A stretch of 64,000 nt of DNA from Chamaecyparis obtusa (taxonomy: Eukaryota > Streptophyta > Pinopsida > Cupressales > Cupressaceae). The stretch is from positions 496,001 through 560,000 of the forward strand of contig BSBK01001538.1 in assembly GCA_027943335.1 (NCBI GenBank). The letters run 5' to 3'. The position numbers and the translations under genes were made by a program. This document shows positions 55,487 to 64,000 of this stretch, piece after piece (the first letter of the stretch is position 1; each line of letters opens with the position of its first letter). Under the pieces are notes generated by a model. The model was not told where the DNA came from and ran no database searches. It saw only the letters and a program-made list of their open reading frames with translations.

Positions 55487-55499
55487 TGGCGCTGTTGCC
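55487..55499 (+). promoter_or_regulatory. Primer binding site of element F
   Basis: TGGCGCTGTTGCC, one base off the common gypsy site TGGCGCCGTTGCC, two bases after the LTR end. It differs from the Met-type site used by the other elements here. Confidence 0.85.
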
Positions 55500-55528
55500 T
55501 AGACATACCCGGATGGCGAGTAGGCATA

Positions 55529-55892
55529 ATGGGCTTACCCGTTAGTGCGATAAACCCAGAAGCCGAGGAAGCCCGTACCGAGTTGTACGACGAAGAGGAT
55601 AATCTGGCACGTGACTTCCGAATTTTGTTTCAAGTAGCCCTTGAAACTCACGTCCGAAGGGAGGCAACGAACGGAGACGTCCCTGTAGGCGTAGTGTTGG
55701 ACGCGATTGGGGCAAACCCTGCAGGAATCGGTTGTTGAACCAACTTCCACAGTTGCTGGCACAAGCAGCACTTGCACGATGTATTCGGCAAGAGGAAATT
55801 GACCGTGAGGACCGCCGCCAGGAGATCCTCCGTGCATTCCACGCCCGAGAGCATCTTCGTCGCCGTCGGGAGGAGGGAAATGACAAACAGTA
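55529..55892 (+). pseudogene. Leader ORF upstream of gag (element F), frameshifted
   Basis: From MGLPVSAINPEAEEARTELY (55529) one frame runs to 55738. The neighbouring frame then continues LLNQLPQLLAQAALAR and ends REEGNDKQ at a stop near 55892, so one ancestral protein of about 120 residues was split by a frameshift near 55727. It is rich in Arg, Glu and Ala and looks helical. It sits 130 bases before the gag ATG. It may be the original N-terminus of Gag or a separate small protein; I do not recognise it. Confidence 0.5.
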
Positions 55893-56026
55893 AAGTTTTT
55901 GAAGTTTGAGACGAAGGGGAACAGAACACAAAAATTCAATTGTAGTTCAATTGAGAATGTTGTAAAGCAACATGAATTAATAAAAAATAAGTGTTCTTTT
56001 TGATTGAGCAATGTGTATAGTCTGTC

Positions 56027-57740
56027 TTGATGCCCAATAATTTAAATAAAGATCGAAATAAGAAAGTGATAGATGACGAAGGGGAAGCCGCACAAAAGGC
56101 TTTGATATCCGCGCAGCAACGTGAATGTCGGTGTAGGCTCAGGCAACTTGCCAAGGACCAGCTTGCCGGAGGGTTGCCCGAAGGGGACCTCGGAAGTGGC
56201 ACGGAAGGTGCAGAAGCCGAATTGGAACAGTTCATTTCGCTGGAACATCGAAGGGTGCGTAGTGAAGAATTAATCGAGGAAACGCGAGTGTTGAAGACCT
56301 TCCTCGAGGAAGAACGAAACCGGTTTGAAGACTGGGTCCGTACACCACGTGCGGAAGACCGTGATCACGAAGGGAGACGTATGGCTGAGGGTGACGTTGA
56401 TGGAGCGGAGACACACGGGAACCCTCCGTTGGAGCCCACGACTCCGCATAACACAGTTCCACCGGTGACACAGGCACAACAAGTGCCACCAGTAAATACC
56501 GTACAAAGCAGCATAGTAGGGGTGGGTGCGGGTACCACAGGCGGTGGTGCTGGACAACACACAACCCAACCACCTATGACGACTCATAAAGAAAAGTTGC
56601 CAAAGTTCCATGATGATGGAAAGGACGACCCAGCATGGCATTGCCGTACATGCGAAACCATCTGGTCAGCCAACGGGGTGACTGACCAGGATGAATGGAT
56701 GAAGCAGTTCCCCGCCACACTGAGAGTGGCTATTGATTGGTATTCAGAATTGGATAAAACCAAGGTAACTACGTGGGATGAACTGAAGAAAGCATTCGAG
56801 AAGGAATTCCGGCTTCTTCGAGATGATAACGAGATAGTCTCCGAAATCTACGGAACAAAGCAAGGTAAGAAGGAGACCGTACGGGCATATGGCCGCCGAT
56901 TTAAGGAATTAGTTGGAAAGATGGAAAGCCAACCGGCTGATGGCCTAAAGAAGAGGTGGTTTGTCGAAGGCCTGAACCCTAAGCTACGACGAAAGATGAA
57001 AATTGTGCCTCTGACATCCTACGATAATGCATACAACCGGGCCATGGACCTGGAAAGCAAAAACAAGATGGCCAAAAAGAAGAAGAATAGATCTTCGTCA
57101 TCCTCTGAAGACGATACGTCGGAAGAGGAGAGTAGCAGCGACGAGAAGCCGAAGAAGAAAGTCACGGCCCTTCAGAAGGATATGGAATGGATGTTAAAAG
57201 AATTCAAGTCAATGAAGGGGAACACAAGCAAGGATGATGAACTGTGGTGCACGGATTGTAAGGAGAACGGCCACACGAAGGGTGCCTGTCCCAAGAATGC
57301 ATTCTGTGACATCTGCCAGATCATGGGACATTCTACGAAGGAATGCCCATACAATCTGAAGGCACGTAACCAGCAAGTGCTCTTTGCACAGGAGCAGCCT
57401 TCCACATCGGATTCAAACAATAATGCATCTTCCGGAGGCTACCGAGGAAACCGACGAGGCGGACGGGGGAATAATAATAATTCCACCCGAAGCAGGGTCC
57501 AATACGATGCGAAGGGACGCCCGATGATTCAATGTAGGGCTTGCAACCAATGGGGTCATTACGCACGAGAGTAATAATAATGATGCCCCTCAAAAGTTAT
57601 GTCGGTGGTGCGGCCCGGTGACCACGAAGATGCCGATTGTCCGAAGTTTGGCGTAGGGGCCAATTTGATTGATATCGAAGGCAACACACGGGTTAAAGAA
57701 GCCATCCTTGCTCTTACCCGAGGGCAAGCTAAGGAAGCCT
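56027..57740 (+). pseudogene. Gag of element F
   Basis: The ATG at 56027 opens MMPNNLNKDRNKK. Residues about 1-190 are helical and low-complexity. The Retrotrans_gag domain lies at about 56690-57060: FPATLRVAIDWYSELD, WDELKKAFEKEFRLL, QGKKETVRAYGRRFKELV and KKRWFVEGLNPKLR. A Lys/Ser/Glu-rich linker follows (KKKKNRSSSSSEDD). Zinc knuckles are CTDCKENGHTKGAC and CDICQIMGHSTKEC, a third starting CRACNQWGHYARE, and a degenerate fourth CRWCGP near 57605. The reading frame ends at 57572 (TAA), but two shifts (57570, 57616) join it to pol, so gag-pol was one frame. It is long and well preserved. Confidence 0.9.
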
Positions 57741-57772
57741 GATACCCCCATCCTCGTACGGAGAAGCAGAGA

Positions 57773-59599
57773 ATGGCGGAAGCAAGGGAGGGAATAGAAA
57801 GGGCCATGAAAGCCCAACGGGGAGAGACACACGAGTCATCTGGACCCTACTGCACAGACGCGGAGAGGAACATCGTACGGCAGATGCTTCAACTAGAGGT
57901 ACCTGTGAAACTGGAGGACCTCCTACACACCATGCCTCAATTGGGGACAGTGTTGTTGGGTACAAAGGTTGATAAACCTAAATCGAGACACACAGATGCT
58001 TCCCTACCAGGAAGCTCCGCAACACATCCAGTTGTGCTTACCCTTAACAACGGCAGACATCCAGCCGTGGTGGAGATGGGCATTTTGGGCACCATCCTCA
58101 CGGATGCTATAGTAGACGGCGGTTCCGGGGTAAACGTCCTCCCGGAGGACACATGGAAAAAGCTAGGAAAGCCCACTCTGTGGCCACCTACGTTTAATCT
58201 GTTAGGTGCCGATCAGCACGGGATTAAACCCCTCGGCATGTTGATGGCACAGCAAGTCACCGTGGGTGCACAACCTTTTGTGCTCGACTTTGTGGTCATC
58301 CCATTAAAACAGAAAGGGTACGACGCCATACTGGGAAGAGGATGGCTGGTGGCAGCAAAGGCAAACCACAACTGGAAACGGAATACACTCGCGATGGAGA
58401 GTGGAGGCAAGAAATTTACTATTGATCTCCGGACCCAGTTGGTGAGCGAGGAACTTGCCTCTTCCTCGGGATCTGAATTTGAAGGGGAGAATGACCCACG
58501 AGACGAAGGCAGAGAGCGGATGGATCCGGATGCCGAAGGCATACTAAAACTCGGAGGATGCTGTTCGGAGGATGACACAGATTCACTAAATGGATTGTTC
58601 CATTGGCAGCAGGAGGACTATGAGATGTTCTCACCCTCCTGTAACGTATTAAGCGTCGACGAAGAGGAGCTAGATAAATATCCTCCAGAGTACAAGGAGT
58701 ATAAGGAAGGAGAAGCTACAATGGACACCGTACCCGCACATCAGTTTAAAAATAAGGAGGCCATGAAGTACAAAGAACCGACTGTGAAACCCTTGAATCT
58801 GGGTATGGAGACAGATAAGAAAATCATTCTGGTAGGAGACGACTGGAACCCAGTGCTGAAAACGGCCGCGTTCAACATCTTCACTGAGTACAAAGATATA
58901 TTCGCGTGGACTTATAAGGATTTGAAGGGAGTCCCACTGGAGTTATGTGTTCACCGTATCTCGTTGGTACCAGGTGCAGTACCAGTACGGCAGCGGCGGT
59001 ACAGAATGAATAAAAACTACGCTGCAAAAGTACAAGAAGAGATTGAACGAATGTTGGAGGCCAAGATTATCTTTAGGGTGCAGAATAGCGAATGGGTATC
59101 CCCCATCGTAATATCTCTTAAAAAGGATGGCAACCAGATCTGGATTTGTGTCGACTTCCGGTGTCTCAATGCAGTTACCATCAAAGATCCGTTTCCCATA
59201 CCGTTCACGGACTCTATTCTTGAAGAGGTGGCCGGCCATGAAATCTATTCATTTATGGATGGATTTTCCGGCTATAATCAGATATCAATAGCGGAGGAAG
59301 ATACGTTGAAGACGACATTCGTGGTGGAGGACGGAGTATATGCTTACAACCGAATGCCCTTCGGTCTCTGCAATGCTCCGGCAACGTTCCAACGAATAAT
59401 TCTCCACATTTTCGATAAGATGTCCGTGGGTAACTTCAAGGCGTTCCTGGATGATTGGTCCATCTACAGCGGGGAGGAGACGCATCTCAAGGCACTCGGA
59501 GAATGTATGGACAAGTGCCGGAGGGCACGACTCGCACTGAACCCGAAGAAATGCAGATTCATGGTACCGCAAGGTAGACTACTCGGACACAGTGTGTAA
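57773..59599 (+). pseudogene. Protease and reverse transcriptase of element F
   Basis: The frame is in phase with the end of gag. Protease: AIVDGGSGVNVLPEDTWKKL (about 58110-58165) with DGG where most have DSG/DTG, perhaps normal for this subgroup, then YDAILGRGWL. An acidic linker leads to RT from about 58870: AVPVRQRRYRMN, WVSPIVISLKKDGNQIWICV, DGFSGYNQISIAEED, MPFGLCNAPATFQR and FLDDWSIYSG, where the two catalytic Asp residues are intact. It ends RLLGHSV at a stop created by a frameshift near 59590; the next frame continues CKAGLKTDTDKVRVI. No internal stop occurs over 608 codons, so this part has kept its frame well. Confidence 0.92.
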
Positions 59600-61592
59600 A
59601 GCGGGACTTAAAACAGACACGGATAAAGTTCGGGTGATTGTGGAGATGGAACCCCCAAAGGATGTCTCAGGGGTAAAATCTTTTCTAGGACACATCGGAT
59701 ATTACCGGAGGTTTATAAAAAATTTCTCCCAGCTATCTTACCCCCTAGATAACCTCACAAGAAAAGGGGAACCGTACGTATGGGGAACGGCGCAGTTGGA
59801 ATCCTTCAAGGAATTGAAATCACGACTGTTGGCGGCACCAATATTGGCCTACCCGAACTGGGACAGAGAATTTCATGTGCATGTCGACGCCTCTAACTAT
59901 GCAATAGGTGCAACATTGGCACAAGTTGGGGATCATGGGTTGGATCACCCGGTCTACTTTGCCAGTAGACTACTCACGAAAGCCGACAGGAATTACAGTA
60001 CAACCGAACGGGAAGCTCTCGGCATGGTTTATGCAGTACAAAAGTTCCGACATTATTTGTTGGCGACACCCTTCACCTTCTATGTAGACCACCAAGCTTT
60101 GATGTACTTGGTGAATAAACCCATTATTCAAGGGCGGGTGAGCCGGTGGCTGTTATTATTGCAAGACTTCACGTTCAATATTATAGTACGGCCAGGGAAG
60201 AGCCATGTGATTGCTGACCAACTGTCACGAATCAAGTCGGGAGAACGAGCGAAGGGGGTAAATGATGATTTCCCGGACGCGCATTTATTCCGGATTGCGG
60301 TTCTACCATCCTGGTACACTCATATTGGCGAGTACCTATCCACGTCCCAGTTCCCTCGGGACATGCCACCAGGGGAATGACGCAAACTGGTTCTGAGGAG
60401 CCGAACGTTCCAATTGATCAATGGACTTCTTTACAAAATGGGGGCAGATCAGGTACTCCGCCGATGTGTGATGGAGGAAGAGATACCAGGGATCTTGAAG
60501 GAGGCACACGAAGGACCAGCAGGAGGCCATATGGGGCCGGACACGACAGCCAGAAAAGTACTGTTGGCTGGACTATGGTGGCCAACGCTACACAATGACA
60601 CCAGAGAATGGGTCGGCAGTTGTGATACGTGCCAGAGGGCCGGGAAACCAGTGAAACGAGATTTTATGCCATTGAACCCTTCGGCTGCACAGGAGTTATT
60701 TGAACGTTGGGGGCTTGATTTTGTGGGGCCCTTAAAAGTTAGTAGACCTCGGCGGTGCACATACATTGTGGTAGCCACGGAGTACTTGACGAAGTGGGTC
60801 GAAGCACGGGCCCCACCAGACAACACTGCTGTAAGTACAGCCAGGTTCATTTATGAACAAATTATCACGAGGTACGGGATCCCACTTTAGATAACCAGTG
60901 ATAGAGGAGGCCATTTTGTAAATCATGTGGTGAGACTCCTTACGACGGAGTTCAAAATTTTTCACTCCTTGTCTAGTCCGTATTACCCAAGGGCCAATGG
61001 TCAAGCGGAGGCGACCAACAAGATTTTGGTCTCGGTCATCTATAAGTCGTGCGGGGTAGAAAAGGAAGATTGGGAGGAGAAACTACCGTCAGTGTTATGG
61101 GCATACCGTACCACTTACAAGGTGACGACAAGGCAGACATCGTTCCAATTGATGTACGGACAGGAGGCGGTAGTGCCAATGGAGTTCATGGTGCCAAGCC
61201 TTCGAATTGCGATTGACAATAAACTTGGTGATATGGAGAGCCTGAGGGAGCGTCTGTATGCCCTAAACAAACTTGATGAACGAAGGTTAATGGCACAATG
61301 GGCGACAGAGGTGGTCCAGCAACGACGGAAACACTGGCACAATCAACACATCCGTCGGACCAGGTTTATGCCGGGGCAGTTAGTATTGAAATATAATGGC
61401 CGAAATGAGATCAAGCCCGGCAAGTTCAAGGTTAAGTGGTTAGGCCCCTACAAGGTCTGCGAGGTCGCAGCGAATGGATCTGTCAAACTCTGGACCCTCA
61501 ACAGAAAGGAAATCCGGGAGGCTATTAATGGCTCAAAACTCAAAGTATATCATCAACGGCCAGAAGCGCACAGGCAGGAGCCTGGCAATTAA
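59592..61592 (+). pseudogene. RNase H and integrase of element F
   Basis: One frame runs from 59592 to 61592 with stops at 60378 (TGA) and 60888 (TAG). RT connection and RNase H: FLGHIGYYRRFIKNFSQL, HVHVDASNYAIGATLAQVGD, YVDHQALMYL and VIADQLSRI. Integrase: zinc finger HEGPAGGHMGPDTTARKVL with CDTCQRAGKP, then the catalytic residues in GLDFVGPL, ITSDRGGHF and RANGQAEATNK, so Asp-Asp-Glu is intact. C-terminal motifs are LWAYRTTYKVTT, PFQLMYG-like SFQLMYGQEAVVP, and KVKWLGPYKV. The protein ends HRQEPGN without a chromodomain. Confidence 0.92.
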
Positions 61593-61621
61593 AATAAAAT
61601 TTTTAAAAAAAAAAAAAATGA

Positions 61622-61965
61622 GAAAAACACCAGACGAAGACATAAAGTCCGAAGACGAAGACATAAAGTCCGAAGACGAAGACATAAAATCCGAAGACAT
61701 AAAGTCCGAAGACGAAGACATAACATATTGAGCGAAGACATAATGAACGAAGACATATTGAGCGAAGACATAATGAATGAAGACATATTGAGCAAAGACA
61801 TAATGAACGAAGACATATTGAGCGAAGATATAATGAACGAAGACATATTGAGCAAAGACATAGTGAACGAAGACATATTGAGCGAAGACATAGTGAACGA
61901 AGACATATTGAGTGAAAACATGGTGAACGAAGACATAACATGCTGAACAAAGACATAAGGTGCGA
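61622..61965. repeat. 21-bp then 30-bp tandem repeats after pol (element F)
   Basis: The first part (61634-61725) has units of about 21 bases based on CGAAGACATAAAGTC. The second (about 61735-61935) has seven units of exactly 30 bases alternating CGAAGACATAATGAA and CGAAGACATATTGAG. They share the core GAAGACATA, so the 30-mer probably grew from the shorter unit. The array begins 30 bases after the integrase stop. The open frames across it (Glu-Asp-Ile repeats, or Val-Phe-Val-His repeats on the minus strand) follow from the repeat. Confidence 0.9.
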
Positions 61966-63689
61966 AGAAATAAAAGTACTAAACGAAGACATAAAGTATA
62001 GCCGAAGACAAAATTATGAATTGTACGGCCATACGGCAACTGGGAGAGACAACGGAAGCTTAGGTACCGTACGGTTAGGGCATATAATATATCGGGCTTT
62101 GAATTGTCAATGAAAGTTATTTATTTGTTCTTGATTCGGGTTCTTAAGTTCTACCAGAGAATGTATTTTATGTGTTAGTACAGTTCCAAGAACCGTTACA
62201 GCATCAATGCACGAGTTTCAAATCTTGAAACAGTGAACCATTATACTAAGTTTTGGACTGGCGGCAGGCAAATGAAATCGGGTTTGTGACAGTCATGTTA
62301 CAATAGAACCGAAAGGGAGATAATAAGTTGTATGTGCAAACCGAGAAGTGATGTATTGACTGTTTTGTGTGACAGACAATCCAAGTTGTCTGCCGAATGT
62401 TAGCCGTGAGTGGATTTTCTAAAATCTACACTGTTACAAAGAGCCGACACCAAAATATAATATAGCGGCTTTTGAGTTAGTAATAAAAGATATATTATCT
62501 ATGGTTCTATGGTATCGAGTTTCCATTGAATGGATTTGTTAGTTTATTGGATTGGGTTCTAATGTCAGTCCAATGAAAAGGAGTCGGGTTTCTCTTGTTA
62601 ACGGGAAACGATATTGAAGAATTCGCTTTGGATTTTGTTTCGGTGTTTATAACAGTCCGCATGAACTAGATTGTGAACTATTCAATGCAAAGTTATGCGT
62701 AGCTGACAGTTATGAAGAACCGAGCCCTATTGATCGACGATATTAAAAAACTTGTTTATGAGTCGGGTGCAATAGTCCCGATTTTGGGGCCGTTAACGTT
62801 CATGGTATTTAGCCAAGACTTGATTTAAGACCCGTCTGCAAATACTGAGAGCCAAACTCGCTAGTATCATAATCGCAGGAGACCCAAGAGGAAGATGTGT
62901 TTAGCGGAAGGATATAACGTATGTACGTAATGTGACTTGTGTGGTTAGAAGATACAATTTGGGACTGCAAATGGCCGCAAGGAATGATTCGAATAATGTT
63001 TGTTGCCAAACGACAGACAAAAACGAACAGGTTTGGGATCTTGGCACCTGGAGAGTCCCGTGGGGTGTTGATAGTCTCGTGCGGTGGGAATAAGAAATCG
63101 CAGTTTGAGAGTGTGAAGCAAGGTGGTAGTCTTGCTTTCTTATGAACCCGTAAGGCTCGAAGAAATAATGAATACAAGCAGCGGTTGAACATATTGCACG
63201 CCATGGATGAAGACATACAGAAGGCTTTAATGTTATTTTAGCAAAGGTCATAAAATATATGAAGACATGAATGGATAGTTGATCCGTACGGTCACAACAG
63301 CAGACATTTCTTTCTATACGGTCACAACAGCAGAAAGGCAACCATGCGGTGAAATAGGAGGGCACAAGGCGTCCGCACAGGCATTTTGTACTATTAACGA
63401 CATGTTCATGAAGACCGTACAGTATTGAAGGCAAGCATTTCATAATTCATAAGAGGAATAATATTTCAGTTGCATCCGTACGGAACCACAGGAGAATAAA
63501 GACAAGGAGAAAAGCAGTTGAGAAACGGTTATATAACCGGAAAAGCAGCAAGAATTCATAAAAATGCAATCTGCAGGCAAAAGAAATTGGAAGAAGAAAT
63601 TGGAAGAGGGTACCAGCAGCATGAACAGACATACACCAAAGGTTGCAGGCAGTGGCACCGGGAAGAAGCTGCAAGTTTACAGGCATCAA
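61966..63689 (+). other. 3' non-coding region of element F
   Basis: No recognised domain. It lies between pol and the last ORF. CATATAATATATCGG (62080) and AATATAATATAGCGG (about 62455) are similar words, each about 10-30 bases before an AT-rich stretch, and may be internal promoter-like or repeat elements. The sequence TACGGTCACAACAGCAGA recurs at about 63288 and 63317. Confidence 0.45.
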
Positions 63690-64000
63690 ATGGCACTTGC
63701 AGGGTCTGAGAAAGAGGCAGTTACACCACAGAATATTTCCTTTGAGGGTTTGAACGGCTTGGACTGCCGTAGATGGTGGCAGGAGAATGATAATGATCCC
63801 AACACTCGCATTTACAAGGATAATTTGGCACGGGCTCAGGTGCACTGGGTGATTCAAATGCCCATATTTTGCATTCGGGATTTCGAGGGCGCACTGCGGG
63901 CACTGATTGAAACCTTTAATGGTTTCTCGAAGACCAGCACCATACCATATTTGGGGCATTCAGTGACGGTCTCATTTACAGCAGTAGAGTTCCGCAGAGT
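63690..64000 (+). CDS. Additional ORF downstream of pol in element F, open at the window edge
   Basis: An ATG at 63690 (MALAGSEKEAVTPQNISFEG) opens a frame with no stop through the end of the window, at least 103 codons. The sequence reads LNGLDCRRWWQENDND, TRIYKDNLARAQVHWVIQ, FCIRDFEGALRALIETFNG and STIPYLGHSVTVSFTAVEF, with a balanced, globular-protein composition. Several plant gypsy lineages carry an extra or env-like ORF between integrase and the 3' LTR, and this sits at that place in the same orientation. I do not recognise its family. It could also belong to another element inserted in F, since I cannot see its end. Confidence 0.55.
   Translation, partial: MALAGSEKEAVTPQNISFEGLNGLDCRRWWQENDNDPNTRIYKDNLARAQVHWVIQMPIFCIRDFEGALRALIETFNGFSKTSTIPYLGHSVTVSFTAVEFRR

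Larger units (their letters stand above)
55223..64000 (+). mobile_element. Ty3/gypsy element F, runs off the right edge
   Basis: The 5' LTR (262 bases), a TGGCGCTGTTGCC primer site, leader ORF, gag, protease, RT, RNase H and integrase follow in gypsy order (RT before integrase). There is no chromodomain. A tandem repeat and a long 3' region follow, with another open frame starting at 63690. The 3' LTR is not in the window, so the element is over 8.8 kb. Frameshifts near 55727, 57570, 57616 and 59590 and stops at 60378 and 60888 disable it. GC content is visibly higher than in its neighbours. Confidence 0.92.

Noticed and set aside
61728..61946. Plus-strand Asn-Glu-Asp-Ile repeat protein
   Set aside because: Produced by the 30-base unit (a multiple of three, so it stays open); no start context or conserved flank.
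61533..62039. Minus-strand frames of 115-168 codons with Val-Phe-Val-His-Tyr repeats
   Set aside because: They are readings of the 21/30-base tandem repeat after pol of element F, not genes.

Overview
The window looks like nuclear DNA from a large-genome land plant, most likely a seed plant such as a conifer. This is inferred from AT-rich sequence packed with nested LTR retrotransposons, tRNA-iMet-type primer binding sites, a plant-type hAT transposase with introns, and 5S-rRNA-derived repeats. I see no clear intact cellular gene, tRNA, CRISPR array or prokaryotic operon. Almost every coding trace is a decayed transposable element.

Layout: 1-2.9 kb is degenerate repeats and a putative minus-strand gypsy LTR. 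3.0-9.5 kb is a broken Ty1/copia element (B, +) whose long 3' LTR carries a tandem 364-bp repeat containing 5S rRNA sequence. 9.5-30.6 kb is a nested stack. A minus-strand gypsy chromovirus-like element (D) is split: protease at 9.5-9.9 kb, gag at 13.3-13.6 and 21.4-22.5 kb, and a 5' LTR cut in two. Inside its gag lies a pol-less element (C, 13.6-21.4 kb, minus) with a five-zinc-knuckle Gag and a second reading frame of 1,212 codons. Inside its LTR lies a gypsy chromovirus (E, 23.3-29.9 kb, +) with both LTRs and a perfect target-site duplication.

31.8-33.7 kb is a short gag-only copia element (K) with unusual TA...TA ends. 35.2-36.3 kb is a solo LTR with a minisatellite. 36.3-41.1 kb has no recognised gene but includes a CpG-rich patch. 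41.1-42.5 kb is a deleted copia fragment (I). 45.9-51.7 kb is an interrupted, intron-bearing hAT transposase carrying a minus-strand retroelement (H) in its first exon. 53.3-55.2 kb is a gag-only copia-like element (G), cut by a gypsy element (F) that runs from 55.2 kb off the right edge, with gag, protease, RT, RNase H, integrase and a further open frame at the edge.

The most unusual signal is in G and H. These elements have different LTRs, lie in opposite orientations and share a 3' internal region. That region contains hairpins with an invariant TGACGA loop and arrays of two-tier stem-loops whose stems differ from unit to unit but still pair. This looks like selection for structure. The second candidate is element C, with its long ORF2 behind an internal TATA-like box and about 21 copies of ACCGGT.
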